Assembly (NCBI GenBank): GCA_963770275.1
Contig: CAVYPD010000047.1
Location: 13,461-77,460, forward strand
Direction: 5' to 3'
Length of the DNA stretch: 64,000 nucleotides
From: Roseiarcus sp963770275
Lineage (GTDB): Bacteria > Pseudomonadota > Alphaproteobacteria > Rhizobiales > Beijerinckiaceae
Shown: one piece after another, positions 1 through 9,783 of the stretch
Numbering within the stretch: position 1 is the stretch's first letter
Layout: each line of letters opens with the position of its first letter
Program-made: the position numbers and the translations under genes
Notes under the pieces: model-generated
What the model saw: the letters and a program-made list of their open reading frames with translations, nothing else
What the model was told of the DNA's origin: nothing
The model's database searches: none

Positions 1-52
1 CTCCGCGGTCGTAGACCGGTTCGTTCAGAGTGCCCCCAGCTTTAAGACACGC

Positions 53-1069
53 TCAGGTCGTGGCCTTTCGCGACCCGCGCCAGCCCATAAAGCCAAGCCC
101 AGCAAAGCCGATCGCCATCATCGCCCAAGTCGAGGGTTCGGGCACAGGGCTTCCGGTGATCGCCTCTATGACGACCGAACCATTACCAAGTCCCTGGCCG
201 TCGACGCCCGCGCCAACGGCCAGGACGAGTCCACCGAGGAAACAAGCCGGGCCCTGATTGCCTGGGCCGCATCCAGGGGGGTTGTTCTCTACCAATGAAG
301 TGCCGCCTTGCGACACAACGAGGGTTGGCTCGCCGTCAACAAAATCGACATAGCCCGCGTCTCCGCCATTATACCCGCCGCCACCCCCGCCGCCGAAGAT
401 ACTCTCGTTGATGCCGGTGGCGCCCCCACCGCCGCCCCCAAATCCACCTGGTGATTCCTGTTGACCAGGCGCCCCGCCACTCGAAAGGCTCGCGCCGCCG
501 TCACCGCCATCGCCAGCCACCACATATGACTGACCATTCGTAGTAAATCCGCCACCGCCACCGCCGCCTTGGGCCGTCCCACTATTCTGCGGATCGGTTT
601 GCGTTGTTTTACCGTCGCCTCCGGCGGAGCCGAATCGGGGGTCATGGAAACCGCCCCCACCGCCGCCGCCAACCAGGAGTAAGACGTCCAAACCAGGATC
701 GCCGACGAGGAAATCGACAAAGCTGGCCCCCCCGCCGCCAGCGGCGATAGCATTCGCTGGAGCCGTGCCGCCCACGCCGATCCGCAGATCTAGAGTTTGC
801 CCAATCCGATAGATTGCAGAAGCCTCGACGCCGCGACCTCCCTCGCAATTTGCAGGCGCGCAATCTGCGGCGTTCCCGCCTTGCGCCCCGTACACCGTAA
901 TTCTGTAGGTGCCCGGATCGATCGTGTACGAGACATCGGCGCCCGTGTAATTGAACGTCACTGCCGCTGCTTGGGAGGCGCTCGTTAAGGCGACGCTTCC
1001 CATCCAAGCGAGAGCAGCGCTTGCAACGAATTGAGTCAATGCAGGGTGGAAACGGCGAGCACACAGCAT
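53..1069 (-). CDS. Glycine-rich secreted protein with PEP-CTERM sorting signal
   Basis: The ORF is open to 1231, but I place the start at the ATG at 1069 because it follows an AGAGGGGG ribosome site and opens a typical signal peptide (hydrophobic stretch, then SASQAAA). The mature part has dense glycine runs (GGGGGGG blocks) from about residue 70 to 290. The last 30 residues carry the PEP-CTERM tripartite signal: PVPEPSTWAM, a hydrophobic helix, then GWRGSRK. In known systems such proteins are processed by an exosortase and placed on the envelope, often with exopolysaccharide; no exosortase gene is in this window. The sequence ends in ordinary DNA at 52. The function beyond surface or secreted structural protein cannot be read from sequence. 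Confidence 0.8.
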   Translation of the reverse strand: MLCARRFHPALTQFVASAALAWMGSVALTSASQAAAVTFNYTGADVSYTIDPGTYRITVYGAQGGNAADCAPANCEGGRGVEASAIYRIGQTLDLRIGVGGTAPANAIAAGGGGASFVDFLVGDPGLDVLLLVGGGGGGGFHDPRFGSAGGDGKTTQTDPQNSGTAQGGGGGGGFTTNGQSYVVAGDGGDGGASLSSGGAPGQQESPGGFGGGGGGATGINESIFGGGGGGGYNGGDAGYVDFVDGEPTLVVSQGGTSLVENNPPGCGPGNQGPACFLGGLVLAVGAGVDGQGLGNGSVVIEAITGSPVPEPSTWAMMAIGFAGLGFMGWRGSRKATT

Positions 1070-1331
1070 ATCACGAACCCCCTCTGAAACAGACGCGCGG
1101 GACCTCAGGCCAAGGCAAATTTGACCTGCGGTGCTGAACCTGGACTTGCCCCGTTTACGGAGCGCTCGGCGTGACCCGCGATGGCCGGCGACCTCAAATC
1201 GCACTCCATAACACTTAATGGATTTATGCAACTCCTCGCCGGCATTTCATCTAGGCAGAACTCGCATTTCCGCTCGGCGCCCGGCCACAGATTGCGCCAT
1301 GGTGAGAGCGGTTAGCGAAGGGTGAGAGCTT

Positions 1332-2430
1332 TTAAATGAAGATCTCGCACGCTTCGATGCGGTAGCGGAACGCCGCCGGATCAAGGCAATCGAGCCGACT
1401 GCCGCCGACCTCGCCTTCAGAATACATGAGAAAGCCGACCGGCCCGCTCGAGGCGCCTGGCAATGCGACGTCGTGCGCGCAGTTGAACACGACCCAATTG
1501 CCTTCGCAGGATCCAATCAGCGCTTCGCGCGCGGCGACGACTTTGGGCTCGTCCGCGCTCAGATGAGTCGGCGGCTCCTCCAGCATGACCTTGCGGACGT
1601 CCGCTGCGTCCATGGGCGTCCAGCCGATCCCCTCGAGCCAAACGTCGGCCCGGCAATGCTGGGCCTTGGTGACGGCGGTCGAAGCCACCCCGAGGCTCTT
1701 GTAGCCGAAGCGCGAAGAGGCGACGCGGAATGCCGTAGAGGTCGCGCGCCGGAAGACCCGCCGCGCGGGCGAGGCCAACAAACAGGCCATTGATGTCGGC
1801 GCATTTGCCGCCAAGCTTTTCTGCCGCCAGCATCGTCTTGATGTCGCCCGAGCCGCAGCCGCACGTCGCGGCGATGCGCTCCGTGTTCGCGACGAGCAAT
1901 TGTAGATTGCGCGCGCCTTCTCAACATCTTGCGGCGCCGACCACGATTCTGTCGGAGGTCTCTTTGACGATCCCGTCGGTGGGGATGAGAGCGGTCGGCT
2001 CGGTGAACAGCGCGCGTTCCTCGGGGGACAACGGAGCGGCGTCGCCTTTCCCTGCGCGGATTTCGACCGCACGGTCGCGCGTCGCCACTCGGCTGACGAT
2101 CTCGGCGCGGCGTCCGCCCGAGCCCGCCCTCCAGTCGAGGCGGACGAACTCAGCGCCCTAGGCGGGATCGCGGACGATTTCGACGGTATCCGTGTTGCCC
2201 GTCCAGTTTGTCCCTAAGGGGCGGCTCCAACCGGGAGCGTCGAAGGCGGCGGCCGGCGCCCAAACTCGGACGGCCTCGGTCGAGTTGATCTCCACGACAG
2301 TGCGAATTTCGTATGTCCGCGAGTCGCCGTGATCAGACAGTGCGAACGGATCGGCCGTGGCGGGGATCGCGCTCACCCCAAGCGCGCCTACCGAAGCTGC
2401 AGATTTCAGGAAGTTGCGGCGGTCGAGCAT
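1332..2430 (-). pseudogene. Tat-exported transglutaminase-like protein, broken by several frameshifts
   Basis: The start is the ATG at 2430 behind a GGAG site; it opens a twin-arginine signal (DRRNFLKSAASVGALGVSA). Reading then has to jump frame at about 2158, 1925, 1740 and possibly elsewhere to keep homology. The recovered pieces contain a transglutaminase-like core: Cys in GGKCADINGLFVGLARAAG, His in KAQHCRADVW and Asp in WTPMDAAD, the usual Cys-His-Asp triad order. The C-terminus ends at ACEIFI. Members of this superfamily act as peptidases or transglutaminases; the Tat signal implies a periplasmic location. It lies 105 bp downstream of fdhE. Four or more indels in 1.1 kb could be sequencing error or real decay; I cannot separate them. 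Confidence 0.65.
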
Positions 2431-2535
2431 GGCTTGGCTCCACCAGAGGGCGTCGAGCTCATGGCGAACGGATTGAAGGATAGGCCTGCACACTCTCCAG
2501 CGCCAGAGCAAAATAAGCCAAGCCGACCGAGCGAC

Positions 2536-3465
2536 CTACCCGACCAACAGCAGCGGGTTTGGGGCGTGGCGCGCCCAGCCGGCTTCACCAATCATCACAT
2601 CGAGCCCGAGCGTGGCGAGGTCGTCAGCGTAGGGGTCGGCCTGCATGTCTTTGGCCTGATACGCCATCTTCGAATAGGTCCCGCACTCATCGCAGGTCTC
2701 GGCCTTCATGAACCCGGAATCGCCTTCGACTCCCCGGATCGCGAGTGTCCTCGAGCCGCCGCACGCGACGCAGACTGCGCGTGAATAGTTCCACGCCGTC
2801 GAGCAGAGCGAGCAATAGAGGTAACGCGCCCCGGGGTTTTGCCCGGCGCCGGTTACGAGGCTCGCCGAAGAGGTCGAGCCGCAGCAGGGGCATAGCGACC
2901 GCTGCTCGAGCAGGCGCAATGCTTGCGTGGGGAGCTGCCCTGCAAGACGGGTGAAGTGGATCTGCAAGGCCGCAGCGATCCAGAAGCTTGAGCCTGCGTC
3001 CTTCTCATCAACAACGCCGCGCAAGAATGCGTCGGCCAGCGCCTCCGTGGAGGCGGGGCTGCGGGCGCGCAGCTCCATTGCGACGGCCGCCGCCTGAGTG
3101 GGCAGCCCTTCGCCGGCGGCGCTATCGATGAGCAGGGCAAGACCGTCACGCCAAGCCGCGTCGCGGCGATGGCCGTCGGCGGCGATCGGCGGAATGCGTG
3201 CGGCGACCGCCTGCTCCACCGTCGCTTCGTCAGGCGCGATCAAAGGCGCGAGCGTCGTCGCGACACGGTGCTGGGCGCGTGCAAGCTTCGCCATGAAGTC
3301 GAGCCATCCTTCCATCGGGTGGCCCTTCGATAAAAGCGCGAGTCGCTCCGCCGTGCGAGCAAAGCGGATTACGGGGTCGGGAAGCACGATGGGCTCCGGC
3401 GGTTTGACGCCGCCCGTCGCATTGCCGATCCAGCCGCCTTTCGGCGCGGTCTCGCCTTGCCTCAT
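2536..3465 (-). CDS. fdhE: Formate dehydrogenase accessory protein FdhE
   Basis: FdhE is a rubredoxin-like cytoplasmic protein needed for maturation of respiratory formate dehydrogenases. The C-terminal third shows its four paired-cysteine knuckles in order: CPCCGS, CSLCST, CVACGG and CDECGT, followed by YSKMAYQAKD. The start is taken at 3465 because this ATG overlaps the stop of the upstream cytochrome b gene (ATGA), giving 309 residues, the family's usual length; the longer reading to 3549 would overlap that gene by 88 bp. It is the last gene of the formate dehydrogenase operon and likely translationally coupled to the gamma subunit. Confidence 0.93.
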   Translation of the reverse strand: MRQGETAPKGGWIGNATGGVKPPEPIVLPDPVIRFARTAERLALLSKGHPMEGWLDFMAKLARAQHRVATTLAPLIAPDEATVEQAVAARIPPIAADGHRRDAAWRDGLALLIDSAAGEGLPTQAAAVAMELRARSPASTEALADAFLRGVVDEKDAGSSFWIAAALQIHFTRLAGQLPTQALRLLEQRSLCPCCGSTSSASLVTGAGQNPGARYLYCSLCSTAWNYSRAVCVACGGSRTLAIRGVEGDSGFMKAETCDECGTYSKMAYQAKDMQADPYADDLATLGLDVMIGEAGWARHAPNPLLLVG

Positions 3466-4130
3466 GATCCCTCGGCCGCACGCCGCGGACGAGGCCCACG
3501 CGAGCCTGTCGCCACAAGGCTCTTGAGCCATTTGCGATGATGACGCCACGCCCAGCCAGGGGTCACATAGCCTTGCGTCATCCCTCGCATCGAGCCGCGC
3601 ACCCAGATCGCCGCGTAGACGTGGGTGATCCAGACGATGATCGCCGCAATCGCCGCGTAGCTGTGAATGAGCGCCGCGGCCCTCTGAGTCTCGATGGTCG
3701 TCGCCTCGCCGAAGTAATATTCCCAGATGACGAGGCCGGTGAGGAAGAGCGCGGGCACAAACAGCGCCATCGACCAGAACACGAACTTCTGCCCCGCGTT
3801 GAACCGCCCTACTTCAGGAACGCCCTCCTCCTCGTTACGCAACACGCGCACGATCGCGCCCATCCACGCGACGTCGTCCCAGTTCCAGAAATTGTCGCGC
3901 CAGAATTGAACGATGAGCCCGGCGTAGCTCACAAGCAGCACGCATCCGATCCAAGGATGGATCGCGCGCGCCCATTGTCCGCTACCGAATAGCAAAGAGA
4001 GAAAGGACAGCAGCGGGTGGAACATCGACAGGCCCGACAGCGTCAGCAGCACGAAGCAGGCCGCGGTGATCCAGTGATTGATCCGCGCCGCAGTCGTATT
4101 GCGAATGATGGTCCCGGGCGGATAGCTCAT
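3462..4130 (-). CDS. fdoI: Formate dehydrogenase gamma subunit (cytochrome b556)
   Basis: This is the integral membrane di-haem cytochrome b that passes electrons from the formate dehydrogenase beta subunit to quinone. At 222 residues it shows four hydrophobic segments, with candidate haem-ligand histidines in INHWITAACF, IHPWIGCVLL and HSYAAIAAIIVWITHVYAAIWV, as expected for FdnI/FdoI. Its ATG overlaps the stop of the beta-subunit gene and its own stop overlaps fdhE's ATG, both as ATGA, so the operon is tightly coupled. The frame is intact. Confidence 0.93.
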   Translation of the reverse strand: MSYPPGTIIRNTTAARINHWITAACFVLLTLSGLSMFHPLLSFLSLLFGSGQWARAIHPWIGCVLLVSYAGLIVQFWRDNFWNWDDVAWMGAIVRVLRNEEEGVPEVGRFNAGQKFVFWSMALFVPALFLTGLVIWEYYFGEATTIETQRAAALIHSYAAIAAIIVWITHVYAAIWVRGSMRGMTQGYVTPGWAWRHHRKWLKSLVATGSRGPRPRRAAEGS

Positions 4131-5055
4131 GCGGCGTCACTCGTGACTTTGCGGTCCGATTCCCGAATGAGCTTCGCCGCGGCGATGTCATCTTCAGGCT
4201 GGACTTCGTTCGGCCCGGCGGTGATCCAGTGAAAAAATCCGCTCACCGCAGCGAGCGCGACGCCGGCTACCGCGAGCGGCTTCAATATCGCCCTTCCACA
4301 CTTCAACGAGTACGCTGATCTTGGGATTGTCGGGCAGTCCGGCATAGATTGATGGCCGATCGGCGTGGTGAAGCACATACATCACATGGGTGCCGCCAAC
4401 GCCCTGGGGATCGTACAGACCCTGCGTTCTCAAACCCGCGCGATTTGAGATCGATGACGCGCTCGCCCGCCCAGGCGGTCATGTCTGTCTTCGAGCCGAA
4501 CATGATCGCGCCGGTCGGACAGGCCTTCACGCAGGCCGGCTCCTTGCCAACCGTGACGCGGTCGGAGCAGAGCGTGCATTTGTACGATTTGTGGTCGATT
4601 TTGCTGACGCGGGGAATGTTGAACGGGCAGCCCTTGATGCAATAGCCGCAGCCGATGCAGTTCTCGCTGATGAAGTCGACGATCCCATTGGCGTATTGCA
4701 CGATCGCGCCAGGCGCGGGGCAGGCCTTGAGGCAGCCTGGATCCTCGCAATGCATGCAGCCGTCCTTGCGGATCAGCCATTCGAGGTTGCCCTGATCGTT
4801 GTCCCATTCGGTGAAACGCATCAGCGTCCAGGTGTTGGGATCGAGGTCGAGGGGATTGTCATAAGTTCCCTCGAAATGCCCGACCTCGCCACGCAGGTCG
4901 TTCCATTCCATGCAGGCCGCCTGGCACGCCTTGCAGCCAATGCAGCGCGTGACGTCGATGAGCTTGGCGACCTCCTGCTCATGCCGGCGGACTGACGGCG
5001 GCGTGATCGTCGTGGCCGAGATGCGGATAAAGTTCTGCGACTGCAGATCGGACAT
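4127..5055 (-). CDS. fdoH: Formate dehydrogenase beta subunit (four 4Fe-4S), two frameshifts
   Basis: This is the iron-sulfur electron-transfer subunit of the respiratory formate dehydrogenase. Four ferredoxin-type clusters are visible: CIGCKACQAACMEW, CMHCEDPGCLKACP, CIGCGYCIKGCP and CTLCSDRVTVGKEPACVKACP. The frame breaks twice. Near 4423 a GGG run has one base too many; the homologous reading resumes as GLYDPQGVGGTHVMYVLHH. Near 4288 it resumes as ILKPLAVAGVALAAVSGFFHW, which is the single C-terminal membrane anchor typical of FdnH/FdoH. After correction the protein is about 309 residues, a normal length. The stop overlaps the gamma-subunit ATG. The breaks are probably consensus errors because everything else is conserved. 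Confidence 0.9.
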
Positions 5056-5066
5056 GCTTCAGTTTC

Positions 5067-8000
5067 CTACGCCACAGGCGCCGCGACTTTCTCGACATTG
5101 ACGAGGAACGCCTTGAACTCAGGCGTCTGCGTATTGGCGTCGCCCACCGAAGGCGTGAGCGTGTTCGCGCCATAGCCTTTGCGCGCCTGGCCCGTGAAGC
5201 CCCAGTGCAACGGTACGCCCACGACATGCGTCGGCTTGCCGTCGACGGTCATCGGCTTGATCCGCTTCGTCACATAAGCCTTGCAGATCATCGCGCCGCG
5301 CTTGCATGAGACGCGCACCCAGCCGGCCTGCTCGATGCCCTTCTCCTTCGCCAGAGCCTCGCCGATCTCGACGAATTCCTCCGGCTGGAGGATCGCATTG
5401 ATCAGCGCGTGCTTGGTCCAGAAATGGAATTGCTCGGTCAGGCGATAGGTCGTTCCGACATAGGGGAAATCGGCGGAGGTTCCGAAATTGGCGCGGTCGT
5501 CGGCATAGACGCGGGCGGCGGGATTGTTGCGCACCTTCGGATGCAGCACGTTCTCCGAGGGCGATTCAAACGGCTCGTAATGCTCGGGGAACGGCCCTTC
5601 GACCATCTGGTCCAAAGCGAAAAGGCGCCCCATCCCCTCGTTGTTCATGATGAAGGGGCCGACGTTCTCGGAGGGCGCGGCGGCCGTGTAGTCCGGCACG
5701 TCAAGCCCGACCCATTTGCTGCCGTTCCACTCGATGATCGATTTCGCCGGGTTCCACGGCTTGCCCGACGGATCGGCGCTGGCGCGATTATAGAGGATGC
5801 GGCGGTTGGCCGGCCACGCCCAAGCCCAGTTCGGCGCGATGCCCGCCTCACGCGGATCGCTCGCATCGCGCCGCGCCATCTGGTTGCCCTTCTCGGTGTA
5901 GCTCCCAGAAAAGATCCAGCAGCCCGACATAGTCGTGCCGTCATCGCGCAATTGCGCGAAACCATCGAGCTGCTGCCCGGCTTTGACAAGGGTCTGGCCG
6001 TTGGCGTCCTTGAGGTCGACAAGCGCGCGGCCATTCATTTCCTTGGCCATGTCCTCGGGATCGGGGTCGACCGGATTGATGTAATCCCACGTGAGATTGA
6101 GGAGCGGGTCGGGGAAGGCGCCGCCGTCTTTGCGATACATCTCGCGCAGGCGATGGAAGAGGCCGGCCATGATGAAAATGTCGCTCTGGGCCTCGCCCGG
6201 CGGGGGCGCGGCCTTCCAGTGCCACTGCAGCCAGCGCGCCGAATTGACGAGTGCGCCGTTCTCCTCGGCGAAGCACGTGGTCGGAAGCTGGAAGACTTCC
6301 GTCTGGATGCTCGCCGGGTCGGAGGGATTTTGCGGCCCGAAATTTTCCCAGAAGCGTGAGGTCTCGGTGTCGAGCGGATCCATCACGACGAGATATTTTA
6401 GCTTGCCCAGCGAGCGACGGATCTTGCCCTTGTCCGGGAAGGCCTGAAGCGGGTTGAAGCCCTGGCAGATATAGCCGTTGATCTCGCCCTTATCCATCAT
6501 CTCGAACGCGGCGATGATGTCGTAGAGCGGGATGTCGAGTTTCGGCAGCCAGTCGTAGGCCCAGTTGTTGTCGGCGGTCGCGGCGTTCCCGTAGATCGCC
6601 TTCTGGAAGCTCACGAAGAACTTCCTGTAGTTCTGCCAGTAGCTGACTTGTCCTGGCCGCAACGGCCTGAAAAGCCGCGTCTTCATGTAATCGTCGAAGG
6701 TTTCGTCACCGTCTCGCGGCAAAGTCATATAGCCAGGCATGGCGTTCGACAGGAGTCCGACATCGGTGAGACCCTGGATGTTGGAGTGACCGCGCAGCGC
6801 GTTCATGCCGCCGCCCGCGACCCCGATATTGCCCAGAAGCAGCTGCACCATCGCCATGGTGCGGATGTTCTGCGAACCCACGGAGTGCTGCGTCCAGCCG
6901 AGCGCAAACAGGCTCGTCAGCGCCTTGTCCGGCGCTGAGCGTCGAAGCGAAGAGCTCGCAGATCTGCAGGAATTTCTCCTGCGGCGTGCCGCAGATGCGC
7001 GACACCATTTCCGGCGTATAGCGATCGACGTGCTTGCGCAAAAGATTGATGACGCAGTGGGGGTTTTGCCACGTGTCGTCAATCTTGGCGAAGCCCTGAT
7101 CGTCCCTGTCGTAGTCCCAGCTCGATTTGTCGTACGCGCGCTTCTCTGCATCGTATCCGGTGAAGAGCCCGTCCTCGAAACCGAAGCCCTCCTTCACGAT
7201 CAGGCTGGCATTGGTGTAGGCGCGCACGTACTCGTGCTGAATCTGGTCCTTTTCGAGCAGATAGCGGATGAGCCCGCTTAAGAAAGCGATGTCCGTGCCT
7301 GGACGAATCGGCGCGTAGACGTCGGCGACCGACGCGGTGCGGGTGAAGCGCGGGTCAATGACGACGAGCTTGGCGCCGTTCTCGATCTTCGCCTCGATCA
7401 CCCATTTGAAACCGCACGGATGCGCTTCGGCGGCGTTGCCGCCCATGACCACAACGACGTTGGCGTTCTTGATATCCTGCCAGGTGTTGGTCATCGCGCC
7501 ACGACCAAATGATGGGGCCAAACTGGCCACCGTCGGTCCGTGTCAGACGCGCGCCTGGTTGTCGAAGACCACCATGCCCAGGGATCGCGCCACCTTCCAG
7601 GTCAGGTAGGATGTCTCGTTGGACGACGCGGAGGCAGCCAGCATGCCGGTCGACAGCCAGCGGTTGACCGTCGTCCCGTCGCTGTTCCTGGCGATGAAAT
7701 TTTTGTCGCGGTCTTCCTTCATCAGCTTCGCGATGCGGTCGAGCGCGAAGTCCCAGGAGACCTCCTTGAATTCGTTCGCGCCGGGACCGCGGTATTTCGG
7801 AACCTTGAGGCGCGTTGGCGCGTGGACAATGTCCAAGAGCGCCGATCCCTTCGGACAGAGCGTACCGCGATTGACGGGATGGTCCGGATCGCCCTCGATG
7901 TGGATGATGTCGGACACCGCGTTCTTGGCTCTGTCGCCGAGGCTGTAGATGAGGATGCCGCAGGCGACCGAGCAATAGGTGCAGGTGTTGCGTGTCTCGG

Positions 8001-8136
8001 TCGCCGCTGTCAGCTTGAACGGCCGCACCGATGCAGCCAGAGCTTCCCCCTCGCCGCCAAAACCAAGAGCGCCCAAGCTCGATGCAGCAAGTCCCGCTGC
8101 GGTGATCTTGATGAATCCGCGACGACTGAGTTGCAT
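5067..8136 (-). CDS. fdoG: Formate dehydrogenase alpha subunit, selenocysteine-containing (one frameshift)
   Basis: This is the catalytic molybdopterin subunit of a membrane-bound, periplasm-facing formate dehydrogenase (FDH-N/O type). The start at 8136 follows a GGGAGAG site and opens a Tat signal (SRRGFIKITAAG). The N-terminal 4Fe-4S ligands are C52, C55, C59 and C94. An in-frame TGA at 7545-7543 is codon 198, in the context NQARV-TGA-HGPTVASLAP, the position where FdnG/FdoG carry selenocysteine; reading continues in the same frame to about 6940. There one extra base shifts the frame, and the rest (SAPDKALTSLFALGWTQHS to the C-terminus) is intact to 5067. Total about 1022 residues, as expected. 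It lies 12 bp upstream of the beta gene and 195 bp after the oxalate decarboxylase gene. Confidence 0.93.
7500..7545 (-). promoter_or_regulatory. UGA selenocysteine codon with bacterial SECIS-like hairpin
   Basis: The TGA at 7545-7543 is directly followed on the minus strand by a segment (7542-7500) that can fold. An outer arm GACCGA (7538-7533) pairs with TTGGTC (7508-7503). An upper arm GGTGG (7531-7527) pairs with CCATC (7515-7511), topped by CC/GG and a small AGTTT loop with two bulged C bases. Bacterial SECIS elements sit exactly here, just after the UGA, with a GU-bearing apical loop that SelB binds. The pairing was drawn by eye. Confidence 0.75.
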
Positions 8137-8331
8137 GGCGACTCTCCCGACATTGCGGTGCGCTATTCGCGCAACCCGCAAGCCCCGGCGAACGACAATC
8201 GTTGCTCAGGCTAGCGAGAAAGGTTCAACCTGTGAAGATAGACGAAAGCGTTGTATCCGTTGAAATATGTCGTAAGACATCAATCGCCTCGCAACGCATT
8301 TTGCTTGTTGTCGAGAAGCCCGAAACTTCGT
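8137..8331 (-). other. Gap between oxdC and the formate dehydrogenase operon
   Basis: This 195-bp non-coding stretch holds the GGGAGAG ribosome site of the alpha subunit gene. I see no clear terminator hairpin with a T tail after oxdC, so read-through from oxdC into the formate dehydrogenase genes is possible, but an internal promoter cannot be excluded. Confidence 0.4.
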
Positions 8332-9558
8332 TCAAACCGGCACAATCGGCGCCTTGGTCTTTCTGAGCGCGTCCATGAACTCTTGGTTCGGATCGAGGTG
8401 GACTTTGACAAGATCGGGCGGCGTCAACGCCAGCCATTGATTGAGCGATACGTCAGCATAGTAAGAGCTCTTGAAGATCTCCAGAAATCGCAAGGGCGCC
8501 GAGCCGGTGTTCTCGATGTAGTGGCCCATCGCGAAGGGGACATACCCGACGTCTCCGCCGCGGAAATCAAACGTCCGAGCCTGGCCGTTGGCCGCAAACA
8601 CCCCCATGCGCCCTTGGCCTTCGATGTAATATTGCCATTCGTCGGTGTTGGGATGCCAGTGCAACTCCCTCATGCCGCCGGGCTCGACTTCGACAAGGGC
8701 GGCCGCGATGTTCTTGGAGGCGGGGAATACGCTCGAGTCCGTGATCCGCACCGTTCCGCTTTTTGTCTTGATCGGCTCCTGCGAGAGCATGTGGTGACTG
8801 AAGGTTTGCGGGACCGGCTCGGCGCCCATGAGCTTGTCGGGCCCGAGCGGACCTGGAACGGGCGCCTTGAAGATATAAAGCTCGCGCGGATCGGGCGTAT
8901 GTCCGAACAGCGTCGCCGGCACGCCGAAATTCTTACCCAGAACCTCGGGCGGGAGATGCTTGAACCAGTCGCTCAACAAAAACGTGCTGTCCTCGTCGAA
9001 GTCGCCATCATCGAAGACGAGGAGGAATTCGCAGCCGTCGGGACCGAGACCTTGGATCGAATGGGGAATGCCGCCGGCGAAATACCAGAGATCGCCGACG
9101 CCGACGTCGTCGACAAAGTTACGGCCCTTCGGGTCGATCGCCGTGATACGGGCCGTTCCGGAGAGCATGTATGACCATTCCGCCTGCTTGTGCCAGTGAA
9201 GCTCGCGCACCCCGCCCGCATTCAACCGCATGTTCACGCCGGCGATTGTTTTCGAAACGCCCAGCTCCCGCGCGGTGACCTGCCGAGTCCAGCCGCCGCT
9301 CGACTGCCGCACATGGGCGTCGGCGAAGGAAAACCTGAGATTGGGCAGAGTTCCCGAATCGGTTGCCGGCGGATTGAGGAGATCCGGATTCTGAGCTTCC
9401 CGGGCAACATCGCCCGGGACAGGATCGGAGCCGCCGACGCCCGGCGCTCGGCTCGGCTCGGGAACCTGGTCGGCGGCTCTGACGGCGGTTGCGCCGAGAA
9501 GCGCGCTTGCGCCGACAGCTGCGCCGGCCAAAAGATCGCGTCGAGTTGCGGCGTTCAT
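8332..9558 (-). CDS. oxdC: Tat-exported bicupin oxalate decarboxylase
   Basis: Oxalate decarboxylase converts oxalate to formate plus CO2 at Mn sites. Two cupin domains are visible, each with the HxH metal motif: ELHWHKQAEWSYMLSGTARI near residue 130 and ELHWHPNTDEWQYYIEGQGRM near residue 300, with later ligand histidines in GIPHSIQG and MGHYIENTG. The N-terminus has a twin-arginine signal (ATRRDLLAGAAVGASALLG) ending at AVRAA, so the enzyme should be periplasmic. Two adjacent ATGs exist (9561, 9558); 9558 is better spaced from GGAGG. The gene precedes the formate dehydrogenase operon on the same strand, which suggests that its product formate is oxidised next door. About 408 residues, frame intact. 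Confidence 0.88.
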   Translation of the reverse strand: MNAATRRDLLAGAAVGASALLGATAVRAADQVPEPSRAPGVGGSDPVPGDVAREAQNPDLLNPPATDSGTLPNLRFSFADAHVRQSSGGWTRQVTARELGVSKTIAGVNMRLNAGGVRELHWHKQAEWSYMLSGTARITAIDPKGRNFVDDVGVGDLWYFAGGIPHSIQGLGPDGCEFLLVFDDGDFDEDSTFLLSDWFKHLPPEVLGKNFGVPATLFGHTPDPRELYIFKAPVPGPLGPDKLMGAEPVPQTFSHHMLSQEPIKTKSGTVRITDSSVFPASKNIAAALVEVEPGGMRELHWHPNTDEWQYYIEGQGRMGVFAANGQARTFDFRGGDVGYVPFAMGHYIENTGSAPLRFLEIFKSSYYADVSLNQWLALTPPDLVKVHLDPNQEFMDALRKTKAPIVPV

Positions 9559-9783
9559 CATGTGCCTCCGCTTTGATTGGTCGCGTGGCGTCACTGATTA
9601 TTTTGTTATGAGAGCGGCGACCAGCCTGCGATTTTTTCATAAGGACAGGCGGCCAGCGATCCCTGCGGATGTCACTATTCCGTGACATGCATGAACGATC
9701 GGCGCATCCGCGCGATCTTGGCGTCAAACGAATCCGCGCTGCTATTCGCAGGGAAAGGCCGGCTTGGAGCCGTTCGTGCTGGG

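Noticed and set aside
7543..7545. Stop codon splitting the formate dehydrogenase alpha gene as a frameshift or nonsense mutation
   Set aside because: Both sides share one frame and the site is the conserved selenocysteine position with a hairpin behind it.
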